Shown: positions 16,848 to 25,216 of the stretch, piece by piece
Position numbering within the stretch: the stretch's first letter is position 1
Layout: every line of letters starts with the position of its first letter
Origin: Candidatus Aquidulcis sp.
Lineage (GTDB): Bacteria; Chloroflexota; Anaerolineae; UBA4142
Direction: 5' to 3'
NCBI GenBank assembly: GCA_020723345.1
Contig: DYJA01000005.1
Coordinates: forward strand, 1-64,000
DNA: 64,000 nucleotides
Position numbers and translations under genes: made by a program
Notes under the pieces: model-generated
Told to the model about the DNA's origin: nothing
What the model saw: the letters and a program-made list of their open reading frames with translations, nothing else
The model's database searches: none

Positions 16848-17771
16848 TTATCCGACGTGACGCGGGTCAAGCGCGTCGCGCAAGCCGTCGCCGATGTAGT
16901 TGATCGAAATGACGGTGAGCAGAATCATCAAGCCGGGAAAGATCGCGACCCAGGGCGCATACGTCATTTGCGATTGCGCGGTCTTGAGCATATTCCCCCA
17001 CGACGGCATTGGCGGTTGCACGCCAAACCCCAGAAAGCTCAGCGTTGATTCGGTGATGATCGCGTTGCCGATGTGCAGAGTTGCCGAGACGATGATGGGA
17101 CTGACCGCGTTTGGCAAGATGTGGCGAAACATGATGCGCGAATTTCTTGCGCCCGACACTCGCGCGGCGTCAATAAATTCCTTGACCTTGAGCGCGAGAA
17201 ATTGTCCGCGCACCATGCGCGACGCACCCATCCAGGACAGTATGCCGATGATGATGATAATCGGCAAAGGACCGCCGCTGAGTTCAGGAATGTTCATCGT
17301 GCGCACAATTTGCGCAGCGAGCAACAGCGCGAACAGATGTGGAATCGAAAGCAGGAAATCGCTGAACCGCATCAAGATATTATCAGTCCAGCCGCCGTAA
17401 AATCCTGCCGTCGAACCGACGATGGTTCCGATCAGAATCGAAACCAGCATTGCCGAAACGCCAATCGAGAGCGACACGCGCCCGCCAACCCAGATGCGCA
17501 TCAGCAAATCACGTCCCAGTTCATCCGTGCCGAAAGGATGCTCTAGCGACGGTGGCTGACGACGGACGGCGAGCGGAAGATTGTATTGATCAAATCCCAA
17601 AATTAACGGCGCGAAAACGCAACCCAGGATGATGATCGAAATGATGCCCAGACCCATCATCGCGGGTTTGTGCCGCCGAAAACGCCGCCACGTCATCGCG
17701 AGCATGGATTCTTGTTTGCCGCGGCGCGCTTCCCAGTCAACTTGTCCAATCGTAGTAGCAGTAGTGGTCAT
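16848..17771 (-). CDS. dipeptide/oligopeptide ABC transporter permease, DppC-like (module 2)
   Basis: A 307-residue permease with the DppC signature FGTDELGRDLLMR and an EAA loop GARNSRIMFRHILPNA. An extra cytoplasmic N-terminus (about 20 residues, rich in Thr) precedes the first TM segment. It is the last gene of module 2 and is followed by a clear rho-independent terminator. Very similar to the copies at 12211 and 23222. Confidence 0.92.
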   Translation of the reverse strand: MTTTATTIGQVDWEARRGKQESMLAMTWRRFRRHKPAMMGLGIISIIILGCVFAPLILGFDQYNLPLAVRRQPPSLEHPFGTDELGRDLLMRIWVGGRVSLSIGVSAMLVSILIGTIVGSTAGFYGGWTDNILMRFSDFLLSIPHLFALLLAAQIVRTMNIPELSGGPLPIIIIIGILSWMGASRMVRGQFLALKVKEFIDAARVSGARNSRIMFRHILPNAVSPIIVSATLHIGNAIITESTLSFLGFGVQPPMPSWGNMLKTAQSQMTYAPWVAIFPGLMILLTVISINYIGDGLRDALDPRHVG

Positions 17772-17780
17772 ATGTTCTCT

Positions 17781-18755
17781 CTAGTCGAACCGAATGCGTG
17801 GATCGAGAAAAGCGTAGACAATGTCGGTGACCAAGCCGAAGATGAGCACGAGGGTTGCGCACATCATAAACACGCCCATCATCACCGAATAATCCGCGCG
17901 TTCGATGGAGGTAAAGAAAAGGCGTCCCATCCCGGGCCAGGAGAAAACGGTTTCAGTCAAGAGCGCGCCGTTGAACAAACCGGGAATTTCTAGACCAATG
18001 AGTGTTACCAGCGGTAGGATGCCGTTCTTCACCGCGTGGCGCAGGATCACACTTGGTTCGTTCAAACCCTTGGCGCGCGCCGTGCGCACATAGTCTTGAT
18101 GCAGAACGTCGAGCATCCCCGCGCGCGTGTATCGCACTTGCGCGCTCAGGCGATTCAAGATCAGTACGCTGGCGGGCATAATCAAATGCACCAGACGATC
18201 CTGGATGGAAAAATCCTCGCCGATGGTATACATCCCGCCGCCGGGCAACAGCGGTCCGCCGGTGAATGGGTTCTTGATCGTGACGTTGAAGACGATGATG
18301 AGAATCAAGCCAAACCAAAAGACGGGAACGGAATGTCCCAGGAACGCAATTGTCGTCATGAGGTGATCGAACCAGGAGTATTGCTTGACAGCCGAAATGA
18401 TTCCAATTGGAATCGAGATACAGAGCGCGATGAAAAAGGCCGTCAGCGAAAGATACAGCGTGTTGGGCAGACGCTCGGTGATCTCGGTAAGCGCGGGGCG
18501 GCGTGACACCAGGGACAAGCCCCAATCGCCGCGCAAGACCGCAGCGAGCCAGTTCAGGTACTGTTGATACTTGGGCACGTTGAGTCCGAGCTCTTCCTGT
18601 AAACGCTCTAGGTCTTCGGCACTCACATCGGGATTGTCGGAGTAGACGGCAAGCGGACCACCGGGGATGAACTGCATCAACGCAAAAACGGCGATGCTGA
18701 TCAACAAGAGTAGCGGAATCGCTTGTAAAAGTCGTCGTAAAATGTAGCGGCTCAT
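17781..18755 (-). CDS. dipeptide/oligopeptide ABC transporter permease, DppB-like (module 2)
   Basis: A 324-residue DppB-like permease beginning MSRYILRRLLQ, in line with the module 1 and 3 copies. An upstream in-frame ATG would add 20 residues of atypical sequence, so I prefer the internal start. It shows the family periplasmic region and the EAA loop (PSVILRHAVKNGILPLVT). It lies 9 bp before the DppC-like gene and 60 bp after a creatininase gene. Confidence 0.92.
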   Translation of the reverse strand: MSRYILRRLLQAIPLLLLISIAVFALMQFIPGGPLAVYSDNPDVSAEDLERLQEELGLNVPKYQQYLNWLAAVLRGDWGLSLVSRRPALTEITERLPNTLYLSLTAFFIALCISIPIGIISAVKQYSWFDHLMTTIAFLGHSVPVFWFGLILIIVFNVTIKNPFTGGPLLPGGGMYTIGEDFSIQDRLVHLIMPASVLILNRLSAQVRYTRAGMLDVLHQDYVRTARAKGLNEPSVILRHAVKNGILPLVTLIGLEIPGLFNGALLTETVFSWPGMGRLFFTSIERADYSVMMGVFMMCATLVLIFGLVTDIVYAFLDPRIRFD

Positions 18756-18815
18756 AACTTTTCGCTCACCTGATTGTCTGGGCGGATGCGTGTATGACTT
18801 GCCACCAATCCGCAA

Positions 18816-19583
18816 CTATTTGCATGCATTCTTGTCCATAAAATCTACCAGGAACTCGGATGTTTTGATCTGCGCGGCGTCAATGACTTGCTTGCCGAGT
18901 TCGGCGCTAGCTGCGGTTGCATCGCCCAGCGCGCCATTTTCCGTGAGTTCTTCCCAGTTCGATGGGTAGGCAATACCGGTCGATCTGCCGAGGTGCTTGT
19001 AGGGATAACCCTTGACTGTGCCGGGCACGATTCGTTCTGGGCGAACGACGTGCGGTGCGAGATACATCGCTTGCGATGTTTCCCCTTCGCCGCAATGCCC
19101 GTCTACGGATACTGTCTTTGAACGATTCCGGGTGACCTCACCGCCCGTTGCCGAAATAAAAGCATAGGCAACCTTGATTCCCAGTTCGTGGCGCAAGCGC
19201 ACGATCATCACTTCGAGTGATGGATTGTTGCCACCGTGGCCGTTCGTCAAGAAGAATTGCTTGATGCCGTGTTTCATCAGACTGCGGACGACATCGCGGA
19301 TGACAGCAAAGAACGTGTCGTGTTCCAGTGTGATCGTTCCGGGAAATTTCATGTGATGATGCGAAATGCCAAACGTAATCGGCGGAGCAACAATCACGCG
19401 TGGGTAAAGTTTTTCGCCGAGCAATTTGGCAAAGCCGTACGCACGCGCTGAATCAACTTCAAACGTCATATATGGCGCGTGTTGCTCAAACGAACCAACG
19501 GGAATGACGGCGAGTTCAGCTTTGACGAATGCCTCTTTGGCTTCGAGCCAGGTCATATCGGAAAGAATGTAGGCGTTGGACAT
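18816..19583 (-). CDS. creatininase-family amidohydrolase (tandem copy 2)
   Basis: A 255-residue creatininase-type enzyme. The metal-site motifs GSFEQHAPYM, FEVDSARAY, NGHGGNN and GEGETSQAM are intact. It is highly similar to the gene just upstream, from which it is separated by 15 bp, indicating a tandem duplication. It lies inside the transporter operon between the binding protein and the permeases, so its substrate is probably the imported ligand or a derivative of it. Confidence 0.9.
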   Translation of the reverse strand: MSNAYILSDMTWLEAKEAFVKAELAVIPVGSFEQHAPYMTFEVDSARAYGFAKLLGEKLYPRVIVAPPITFGISHHHMKFPGTITLEHDTFFAVIRDVVRSLMKHGIKQFFLTNGHGGNNPSLEVMIVRLRHELGIKVAYAFISATGGEVTRNRSKTVSVDGHCGEGETSQAMYLAPHVVRPERIVPGTVKGYPYKHLGRSTGIAYPSNWEELTENGALGDATAASAELGKQVIDAAQIKTSEFLVDFMDKNACK

Positions 19584-19598
19584 TGTGTTCTTTCGTGG

Positions 19599-20363
19599 CT
19601 AGGTTTTCGCGTTCTTGTCCATGAAATCGACGAGAAATTCGCTCGCTTTGAGGAGTGCGGCGTCGATGATTTGCTTTCCCAGTTCGGCGCTCGCTTCGGT
19701 CGCATCGCCGAGTGCGCCGTTCTCCGTGAGTTCATCCCAAGTTGATGGGTAGACGATGCCGCTGGATTTGCTGAGATTTTTGTACGGATAGCCGCGCACT
19801 GCACCGGGAACGATGCGTTCCGGGTGGACGACGTGCGGCGCGAGATACATCGCTTGCGATGTTTCGCCTTCGCCGCAGTGAATTCCCAGCGCCGCCTTGG
19901 GGCGATTCTTCGTGACTTCATTTCCCATCGTCGTCGGATGTGACACGGCAATCTTGATTCCCAGTTCGTGGCGCAAGCGCACGATCATCTCCTCGAGCGC
20001 AGGGTTGTTGCCACCATGACCGTTGACCAAGAAAAATTGATTCATCCCATGCGCCATCAGACTGCGGACGATATCGCGGATGACGGCGTGAAAAGTGTCG
20101 TGTTCGAGCGTGATCGTTCCGGGAAATTTCATGTGATGATGCGAAATGCCGAACGTGATCGGCGGGGCAAGAATGACACGTGGATAAAGCCGTTCGGCGA
20201 GGAGTTTGCCGAAGCCGTACGCGCGCACGGTGTCCACTTCAAAAGTCATAAAAGGACCGTGCTGTTCAAACGCGCCAATCGGTACGATGGCGAGTTCGGC
20301 TTTGGCAAAAGCATCTTTGGCTTCGAGCCAGGTCATATCGGAAAGAATGTAAGCGTTGGACAT
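19599..20363 (-). CDS. creatininase-family amidohydrolase (tandem copy 1)
   Basis: A 254-residue creatininase-type enzyme with intact motifs GAFEQHGPFM, FEVDTVRAY, NGHGGNN and GEGETSQAM. It differs from its tandem neighbour mainly in the segment around residues 145-160, next to the active-site Glu, which might alter substrate choice. A run of GGATAGTT words lies between the substrate-binding protein gene and this start, so its Shine-Dalgarno is not evident. Confidence 0.9.
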   Translation of the reverse strand: MSNAYILSDMTWLEAKDAFAKAELAIVPIGAFEQHGPFMTFEVDTVRAYGFGKLLAERLYPRVILAPPITFGISHHHMKFPGTITLEHDTFHAVIRDIVRSLMAHGMNQFFLVNGHGGNNPALEEMIVRLRHELGIKIAVSHPTTMGNEVTKNRPKAALGIHCGEGETSQAMYLAPHVVHPERIVPGAVRGYPYKNLSKSSGIVYPSTWDELTENGALGDATEASAELGKQIIDAALLKASEFLVDFMDKNAKT

Positions 20364-20372
20364 ATCTTTTCC

Positions 20373-20478
20373 GTTGGATAGTTGGATAGTTGGATAGTTG
20401 GATAGTTTGTTAGTTTGTTAGTTGGATAGTTGCAACGATGCAACTATCCAACGATGCAACTACCAAACTATCGAACTA
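20373..20478. repeat. GGATAGTT-word tandem and hairpin (site F)
   Basis: Four to five 8-bp GGATAGTT units (20375-20405) are followed by TTTGTTAG units, then a perfect 14-bp hairpin (20421-20434 with 20439-20452, loop ACGA), then more inverted words. The TAG stop of the substrate-binding protein (20476-20478) is the first TAG of the series as read on the minus strand. Confidence 0.88.
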
Positions 20479-22302
20479 CTTTGCAACCCACCAATCGGCG
20501 GAGTTGTATCCGAGGTTTTCCCACGCGTTGCCGGGACCCCAACCCTGGATGCGGTCGCGGTAGGCAAAGAGGCGCAGGGCTTGGTACGTGTAGACCATCG
20601 GAACTTGGTCGTGCAAGATTTGCGCTAATTCGCAGAAAATTGCCTTGCGTTTCGATTGGTCAATTTCGGATGCGGCTTGCTTCAGCATCGCGTCGTACTT
20701 GGGATCGGTAAAGCGGGGCTCGTTCAAGCCGCCCTTGTTGTTCGGTGAGGCAATTTGCCACGACGCCCAAAAGCGTTCCATATAACCCTGAGGATCGCTG
20801 GAGGTGTACGCGCTGTGCATCAGAATATCAAAGTTGCCCCGCACGCGCGGCGAACCGGCATCCCAATTTCCAATGACATACGCCGAGGGACCGTTTTGGA
20901 CATAGATTTCCATTCCCGCTTTGCGCATATCCTCGATGACCATCAGTTGCGTCTTTTCGCGCGGATCGTCGCCGGTGGTCGTGCTGAATTGCAGGCGCAG
21001 GCGCGTGCCATCCGGCGCGACTTTGGCCCCCTTGGCGACCCGAATCCCATCCGGTCCGGGCACCCAGCCCGCGTCAGTCAACAATTGTTTGGCTTTTTCT
21101 GGATTGTATTCGTACTCGGGAATGGTGGGGCTGCATTTCCATTCACCTTCCAGCGCGCTGGTGCTCACTTTGGCTTTGCCAAAGTACAATTCATCGGTAA
21201 TGCGGCGCCAGTTGACGCCCACGGCGATTGCCATGCGAACGCGCTGATCGCTGAGGATCAGATGTGGTTTGGTGGGATCGGCAGGGTCTTTGTTTTCTGA
21301 AATGTTGAAGAAGACGGTTTCGCCGCCGCCGCGGGGAGGCGCGGTGTACTTGACCCCCGGCGTTTTGTCAAAGATAGGCATCTGGTCGAGTTTGGGATTC
21401 CACAGCACATCCACCTCGCCGCTCAAGAGCAACTGGGTTGCCACATCAGCGGAGGGGACCATGCGAACCACAATTTGATCCAAATAGGGCTTGCCCGCTT
21501 CGTGATAATATTCGTTGCGAGATAGTGTGATGTGAGCATCCGCGACAAATTCGGTTAGTTTGAAAGGACCAGTGCCGATCGGCTTGCGGTTATATGCCCA
21601 TTTCTGAATATCTTTTGGATCGCCTGCGGAGCGAGGTAGGAGCTCTCCAAAGAGCGTATAGTACGCCGCATAGTATTCTTTGTACTTGACGACGACGGTG
21701 AGCGGGTCAGGACATTCGACGGTATCAATCAGCGAATAGCCGGTGGTGCTGCCGATTCCCACGCCTTTGGTCATGCGAACTTGAAAAGTATATTTGACAT
21801 CTTCGCAGTTGAAGGGACTGCCATCCGAAAACTTGACGTTCGGTTTGAGTTTGTAGGTGATCGTTTTGCCGTCAGCCGAAACGCCGCCATTTTTGGTTGT
21901 CGGCGGTTCAATGGCGAGCGAGCCGACGCGGGTGCCATCCGGCAAAACTTGAGTCAATCCTTCGATAATGAACGAGTTGACGTCGTTTCCCACGGTTTGG
22001 GTGTTGAGCAGAGGATTGAGCGTGGTCGGCGCTTGCCACACGGCGATAGTGATCTTGCCGCCACGTTTGGGCGTGCCAGCGGCAGAAGTTGGCGCGGTGG
22101 TTGGAGCACCGGCTTTGGTTGGTTCAGGTGCCTTGGCCGCGGCGGGTTGCGTTGCCGCCGGGGCTGTGGTGGCTGGCGCTTTGGTCGCCGCAGGCTGAGT
22201 GGGCTGAGCAGGCGCGGCGGTTGGGGTAGCGCCGGCACAACCAGCCAGAATCATCGTCGCCATGACGACAAGTAATATCCAAGTGAAAAACTTGGCGTTC
22301 AT
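20476..22302 (-). CDS. peptide ABC transporter substrate-binding lipoprotein (module 2)
   Basis: A 608-residue SBP_bac_5 protein. A signal sequence ends in the lipobox ILAGC and is followed by a long Pro/Ala/Thr linker up to about residue 80. The mature domain carries the family YKLKPNVKFSDGSPFNC and RVAKGAKVAPDGTRLRLQ segments. A GGGAGGAAAG ribosome site precedes ATG. It lies between the GntR gene and two creatininases in one operon. Confidence 0.92.
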   Translation of the reverse strand: MNAKFFTWILLVVMATMILAGCAGATPTAAPAQPTQPAATKAPATTAPAATQPAAAKAPEPTKAGAPTTAPTSAAGTPKRGGKITIAVWQAPTTLNPLLNTQTVGNDVNSFIIEGLTQVLPDGTRVGSLAIEPPTTKNGGVSADGKTITYKLKPNVKFSDGSPFNCEDVKYTFQVRMTKGVGIGSTTGYSLIDTVECPDPLTVVVKYKEYYAAYYTLFGELLPRSAGDPKDIQKWAYNRKPIGTGPFKLTEFVADAHITLSRNEYYHEAGKPYLDQIVVRMVPSADVATQLLLSGEVDVLWNPKLDQMPIFDKTPGVKYTAPPRGGGETVFFNISENKDPADPTKPHLILSDQRVRMAIAVGVNWRRITDELYFGKAKVSTSALEGEWKCSPTIPEYEYNPEKAKQLLTDAGWVPGPDGIRVAKGAKVAPDGTRLRLQFSTTTGDDPREKTQLMVIEDMRKAGMEIYVQNGPSAYVIGNWDAGSPRVRGNFDILMHSAYTSSDPQGYMERFWASWQIASPNNKGGLNEPRFTDPKYDAMLKQAASEIDQSKRKAIFCELAQILHDQVPMVYTYQALRLFAYRDRIQGWGPGNAWENLGYNSADWWVAK

Positions 22303-22380
22303 CTTCTTTCCTCCCTGGAATTGGTTTTTGACTCTCGTATCAAAACGAGATTGGCGGATCCAGAATAATCGTTGCTCGGT

Positions 22381-23076
22381 TCAGTCCTCCTTCCTTCTGT
22401 TGTGTTCAACGACAGCGGCAATGCTCTGTGCAGTGGCTTGGATGTGTTGTTGCATCGAACGTTCAGCCGCTTCACCGTCGTGCGCTTTGATCGCGTCCAC
22501 AATCGCGCGATGTTCCGCGACGGCGACATCGCCACGTCCAATCGGTCGATTAGCCGTCTGCTCAAAGTTGGAGAGCATCAGCGTTGGAAACGTATTCCAC
22601 ATTTGATTAAGCGAACGGATGAGATAGGCGTGACGGCTGAACGAGTGGATCAGTTGATGAAACTGGCGATGCAATTTGCGGTGTTCGTCAACATTGACGT
22701 TAATCGGAGTGTTCTTCAATTGCTGGAAGGCGTGCTCCAGTTCCTGCAATTCTTCAGGGGTAACATTTCGCGCCGCGTAGCGCGCGGCAAGCCCTTCGGC
22801 GACGGCGCGGACGGTGTAGAGATCGAGGAGATCGGCAAGCGTGAACTCGACGACGCGGGTGCCGCGATAGGGGACATGCTCAACCAGACCGTCACCGACG
22901 AGGTCTTGGAGTGCCTCGCGCACCGGAGTATGGCTCACGCCATATTTTTGCGCCAGTTGCTCTTGCCGCAACCACTCGCCCGGTTTGAGCGTATTCGCCA
23001 GAATTTCGGCGCGGATACGCCGGGCAATCAAGTGCCGGAGCTGGTTTGGCGATAGTGTTTCTGTTCCGTTTTCCAT
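22381..23076 (-). CDS. GntR-family regulator, FCD type (module 2)
   Basis: A 231-residue regulator with an N-terminal winged helix (AQKYGVSHTPVREALQDL) and a helical ligand-binding domain with a HRQFHQLIH segment. It is a paralogue of the regulator at 16037. A consensus-like promoter and a perfect dyad lie directly upstream, implying autoregulation together with the module 2 operon it leads. C-terminal tail RRKED is highly charged. Confidence 0.9.
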   Translation of the reverse strand: MENGTETLSPNQLRHLIARRIRAEILANTLKPGEWLRQEQLAQKYGVSHTPVREALQDLVGDGLVEHVPYRGTRVVEFTLADLLDLYTVRAVAEGLAARYAARNVTPEELQELEHAFQQLKNTPINVNVDEHRKLHRQFHQLIHSFSRHAYLIRSLNQMWNTFPTLMLSNFEQTANRPIGRGDVAVAEHRAIVDAIKAHDGEAAERSMQQHIQATAQSIAAVVEHNRRKED

Positions 23077-23090
23077 CTTATCTCCGAAAT

Positions 23091-23112
23091 TAAATATTAA
23101 ACTTAATATTTA
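23091..23112. promoter_or_regulatory. perfect dyad, probable GntR operator
   Basis: TAAATATTAA (23091-23100) and its exact reverse complement (23103-23112) are separated by 2 bp. The dyad lies between the predicted transcription start and the GntR start codon, where a bound protein would block transcription. Confidence 0.7.
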
Positions 23113-23119
23113 CTTTGAA

Positions 23120-23148
23120 AATATACACCAAAATTTCAGATTTGTCAA
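23120..23148 (-). promoter_or_regulatory. promoter of the module 2 operon
   Basis: On the minus strand TTGACA (23143-23148), a 17-bp spacer and TATATT (23120-23125). The predicted start near 23113 abuts the dyad operator. Confidence 0.8.
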
Positions 23149-23156
23149 TTGTTTTT

Positions 23157-23200
23157 GCGAAAAAAAAACAGGTAGACAAGAGAAAACCTGTCTACCTGTT
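23157..23200 (-). terminator. rho-independent terminator of module 3, using GTAGACA words (site E)
   Basis: A perfect 12-bp stem (23167-23178 with 23189-23200) is followed on the minus strand by about ten T residues. It lies just after the module 3 DppC-like gene. The stem contains the same GTAGACA word as the hairpin at 10970, showing that at least one such element serves as a terminator. Confidence 0.9.
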
Positions 23201-23221
23201 GAATTTATGTATAGTTATGTG

Positions 23222-24151
23222 TCATTCCACGTGATGCGGGTCGAGCGCGTCGCGCAACCCGTCGCCGATGTAGTTGAGTGAGAGGACCGTAAAAAGGATC
23301 GCGAGTCCGGGAAAAATCGCCGTCCACGGCGCGTAGGTCATTTGCGCCTGCGCGTTTTTCAGCATGTTGCCCCACGTCGCCGTCGGCGGTTGGACGCCGA
23401 AACCCAGGAATGAAAGCGTGGATTCGGTGATGATTGCCGCGCCGACGCGCAACGTCGCCGCGACGATGATCGGACTTGCCGCGTTCGGCAAGACGTGGCG
23501 GAGGATGATGCGATAGTTGCGCGTGCCGGACATCCGCGCGGCTTCGACGAATTCCTTTGCCTTGAGCGACAAGAACTGTCCGCGCACCAAACGCGCGATG
23601 GGGGGCCAAACCAGAACGCCGATGATAATGATGATCGGCATCGGTCCGCCGCTGAGCGTGGGGTTGTTCGTGCTGCGGAGCAATTGCGCGAAAATCAGGA
23701 GCAGGAACAATTGCGGGATCGCGAGCATATAATCGGTGAAGCGCATCAAGAGATTGTCCACGCGCCCGCCGTAAAAACCCGCCACCGCGCCGATGGTCGT
23801 GCCAATCGTGATCGCCATCAACATCGTCGCCACGCCGATCAGAATCGAAACGCGTCCGCCGTCCCACAAGCGCACGAACAGATCGCGCCCCAGTTCGTCG
23901 GTGCCGAAGATATGCGCCAGCGAGGGTTCTTCCCGCATAATATCGAGATTGGTTTTCCCCGCGTCGTAGTTGGCGATCCAGGGAACGCCGATGCACAAGG
24001 CAACAAAAACGGTAATGACGCCTAGTCCGGCGAGCGCGAGTCTGTGCTTGCGAAACCGGCGCCAGACTTTGGCGCGCATAGATTCCTGCGGGCGCATGCG
24101 CGTCGACCAGTCCAAGGCGAGAGCGGGTGAGGTGAGTGTGGTTTGAGACAT
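23222..24151 (-). CDS. dipeptide/oligopeptide ABC transporter permease, DppC-like (module 3)
   Basis: A 309-residue DppC-like permease with FGTDELGRDLFVR and an EAA loop GTRNYRIILRHVLPNA. A Met-rich start region is followed by the first TM at about residue 38. It begins 2 bp after the DppB-like gene. It differs from module 1 and 2 copies in the first periplasmic region (NYDAGKTNLDIMREEPS), consistent with a distinct binding-protein partner. Confidence 0.92.
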   Translation of the reverse strand: MSQTTLTSPALALDWSTRMRPQESMRAKVWRRFRKHRLALAGLGVITVFVALCIGVPWIANYDAGKTNLDIMREEPSLAHIFGTDELGRDLFVRLWDGGRVSILIGVATMLMAITIGTTIGAVAGFYGGRVDNLLMRFTDYMLAIPQLFLLLIFAQLLRSTNNPTLSGGPMPIIIIIGVLVWPPIARLVRGQFLSLKAKEFVEAARMSGTRNYRIILRHVLPNAASPIIVAATLRVGAAIITESTLSFLGFGVQPPTATWGNMLKNAQAQMTYAPWTAIFPGLAILFTVLSLNYIGDGLRDALDPHHVE

Positions 24152-24153
24152 GA

Positions 24154-25128
24154 CTAATCAAACCTGATACGCGGATCCAAAAACGCGTACACGATGTCAG
24201 TAATGAGTCCAAACAGAACGATCAGCGTCGCGCTCATCATCAACGTGCCCATCATCACCGCGTAATCGCCGCGCTCGATCGAGTTGAAGAACAAGCGCCC
24301 CATCCCGGGCCAAGAAAAGATCGTTTCGGTGATGACCGCGCCGGCGAACAAGCCGGGAATCTCCAAGCCGATGATCGTGACGAGCGGCTGCACCGCGTTT
24401 TTGAATGCGTGCTTCGCCAGCACCGCGCGCTCGCGCAGACCTTTGGCGAATGCAGTGCGGATGTAATCTTGATGCAGCACGTCGAGCATACCCGCGCGCA
24501 TGTAGCGAATGTGATTGCCGAGACTGAAAAAGATCAGCGCGGTGGCGGGCAAGATCAAGTGCCGGATCCGATCTTCAATCGCAAAGGGCGCGCCGATAGT
24601 GAACATGCCGCCCCCCGGCAGGAGCGGTCCGCCGGTAATTGGGCTTTTGATCATCACGTTGAAAATGATGATGAGGATCAAGCCGAACCAAAAAATCGGC
24701 ATGGCTTGACCGACGAACGCGATCGTCGTCATCGCGTGATCGAACCAGGAGTATTGCCGCACCGCCGATAAGATGCCGATGGGAACCGAAATCAGCAGCG
24801 CGAAAAAGAATGCGGTGAGCGAAAGGTACAGCGTGTTCGGCAATTTCTCCGTGATCTCGACGAGCGCAGGGCGGCGGGTGATCTCCGAGATGCCCCAATC
24901 GCCGCGGACGACCGCAAACAACCAATTGACGTAGCGCTCGTGAATCGGCGCGTCCAGACCCAATTCCTTTTTCAGCCGCGCCAAATCCTCCGGCGAAATA
25001 TTGGGATTGTTTTCGTATGCCGCCATCGGTCCGCCAGGGATAAGATTCATCAGCACGAAAACGGTCAGACTGATGATCAGCAGGAGCGGAATCGCCTGGA
25101 TGATGCGGCGGATAATGTAATTCGTCAT
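24154..25128 (-). CDS. dipeptide/oligopeptide ABC transporter permease, DppB-like (module 3)
   Basis: A 324-residue DppB-like permease with six hydrophobic segments and an EAA loop (RAVLAKHAFKNAVQPLVT). Length and segment layout match the other two copies. A word-repeat hairpin lies between the binding-protein gene and this start, and no Shine-Dalgarno can be seen in the 10 bp before its ATG. Confidence 0.92.
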   Translation of the reverse strand: MTNYIIRRIIQAIPLLLIISLTVFVLMNLIPGGPMAAYENNPNISPEDLARLKKELGLDAPIHERYVNWLFAVVRGDWGISEITRRPALVEITEKLPNTLYLSLTAFFFALLISVPIGILSAVRQYSWFDHAMTTIAFVGQAMPIFWFGLILIIIFNVMIKSPITGGPLLPGGGMFTIGAPFAIEDRIRHLILPATALIFFSLGNHIRYMRAGMLDVLHQDYIRTAFAKGLRERAVLAKHAFKNAVQPLVTIIGLEIPGLFAGAVITETIFSWPGMGRLFFNSIERGDYAVMMGTLMMSATLIVLFGLITDIVYAFLDPRIRFD

Positions 25129-25130
25129 AT

Positions 25131-25216
25131 AGTCACATGGTCAAATAGTCGGATAGTCTTGTAGTCTTTGCTCAGGCGCGACTACGTGACTATCCGACTA
25201 AACGACTAGCAGACTA
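25131..25216. repeat. TAGTCGGA-word hairpin (site G)
   Basis: Arms 25146-25166 and 25180-25200 pair at 19 of 21 positions around a 13-nt loop. Each arm is a near-tandem of 8-bp TAGTCGGA / TAGTCTTG words, and further words flank both sides. The TAG stop of the substrate-binding protein (25214-25216) is part of the series. Confidence 0.85.
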
